A DNA stretch of 5,436 bases from Bacteroidetes bacterium SW_11_45_7 (GTDB lineage: Bacteria > Bacteroidota > Bacteroidia > Chitinophagales > SW-11-45-7), in assembly GCA_003022985.1 (NCBI GenBank), contig PXTV01000027.1, positions 1 to 5,436 of the forward strand. The letters run 5' to 3'. Under the pieces are notes generated by a model. It saw only the letters and a program-made list of their open reading frames with translations. It searched no databases and was not told the origin of the DNA. This document shows positions 5,378-5,436 of this stretch, piece after piece. The position numbers were made by a program, and so were the translations under genes. How positions within the stretch are numbered: the first letter of the stretch is position 1; each line of letters begins with the position of its first letter.

Positions 5378-5436
5378 TCCAAAAGTTTTCCGTTTTAGGG
5401 ATTTCATGTACCGCCTTTTTTTCGGTAACTTTTGGA
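5378..5436. repeat. 10-bp inverted repeat reaching the window edge
   Basis: TCCAAAAGTT (5378-5387) and AACTTTTGGA (5427-5436) are perfect reverse complements around 39 bp. The left arm also pairs locally with itself (AACTTT-CCA-AAAGTT, shifted by a few bases, 5373-5387), and TACCG/CGGTA (5409-5413 and 5423-5427) forms an inner hairpin around a T-rich loop. The right side is cut by the window, so the full element cannot be judged. Confidence 0.5.

Overview
This window looks like chromosomal DNA from a member of the Bacteroidota, probably of the Cytophagales type. The evidence is a DUF4294 gene (a family essentially confined to this phylum), a TTTG/TAnnTTTG promoter, gene starts without Shine-Dalgarno sequences, and many exported proteins. 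Six protein genes are supported: one runs off the left edge and five are complete. None belongs to a recognisable defence, toxin or phage system, and most of the content is housekeeping or envelope biology.

Layout. Positions 1-891 (minus) hold the N-terminal 297 residues of a lipoprotein of the PQQ-dependent sugar dehydrogenase / sorbosone dehydrogenase family. Upstream of it on the same strand, 18 bp away, is ubiX (910-1476), encoding flavin prenyltransferase, so the two probably share a transcript. A divergent intergenic region with a perfect inverted repeat (1504-1518) separates ubiX from a plus-strand gene (1593-2237) for an exported thioredoxin-fold protein with a CGWC active site and a very lysine-rich tail. 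Positions 2238-2782 are noncoding, unusually GC-rich (about 59% over 2361-2700) and dense in hairpins. They end in a well-formed Bacteroidota promoter that drives a gamma-class carbonic anhydrase-like gene (2783-3310). A GT9 (heptosyltransferase-family) glycosyltransferase follows (3396-4385), facing the convergent DUF4294 gene (4393-5019, minus) across only 7 bp. The right end (5020-5436) holds the upstream region of the DUF4294 gene, a start-less coding-like remnant, a pair of REP-like palindromes and an inverted repeat reaching the window edge.

There is no single pathway. The ubiX product makes prenyl-FMN for a UbiD-type decarboxylase that is not in view. The dehydrogenase, the thioredoxin-fold protein and the DUF4294 protein are all predicted to be exported, and the GT9 enzyme would build surface glycans. 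The most notable non-gene signal is repetitive. The block at 2264-2312 looks like a condensed relative of the REP-like pair at 5302-5357, which points to a dispersed family, possibly mobilised by a REP-associated tyrosine transposase elsewhere in the genome. The hairpin-rich block at 2314-2700 is the best candidate for something undescribed.
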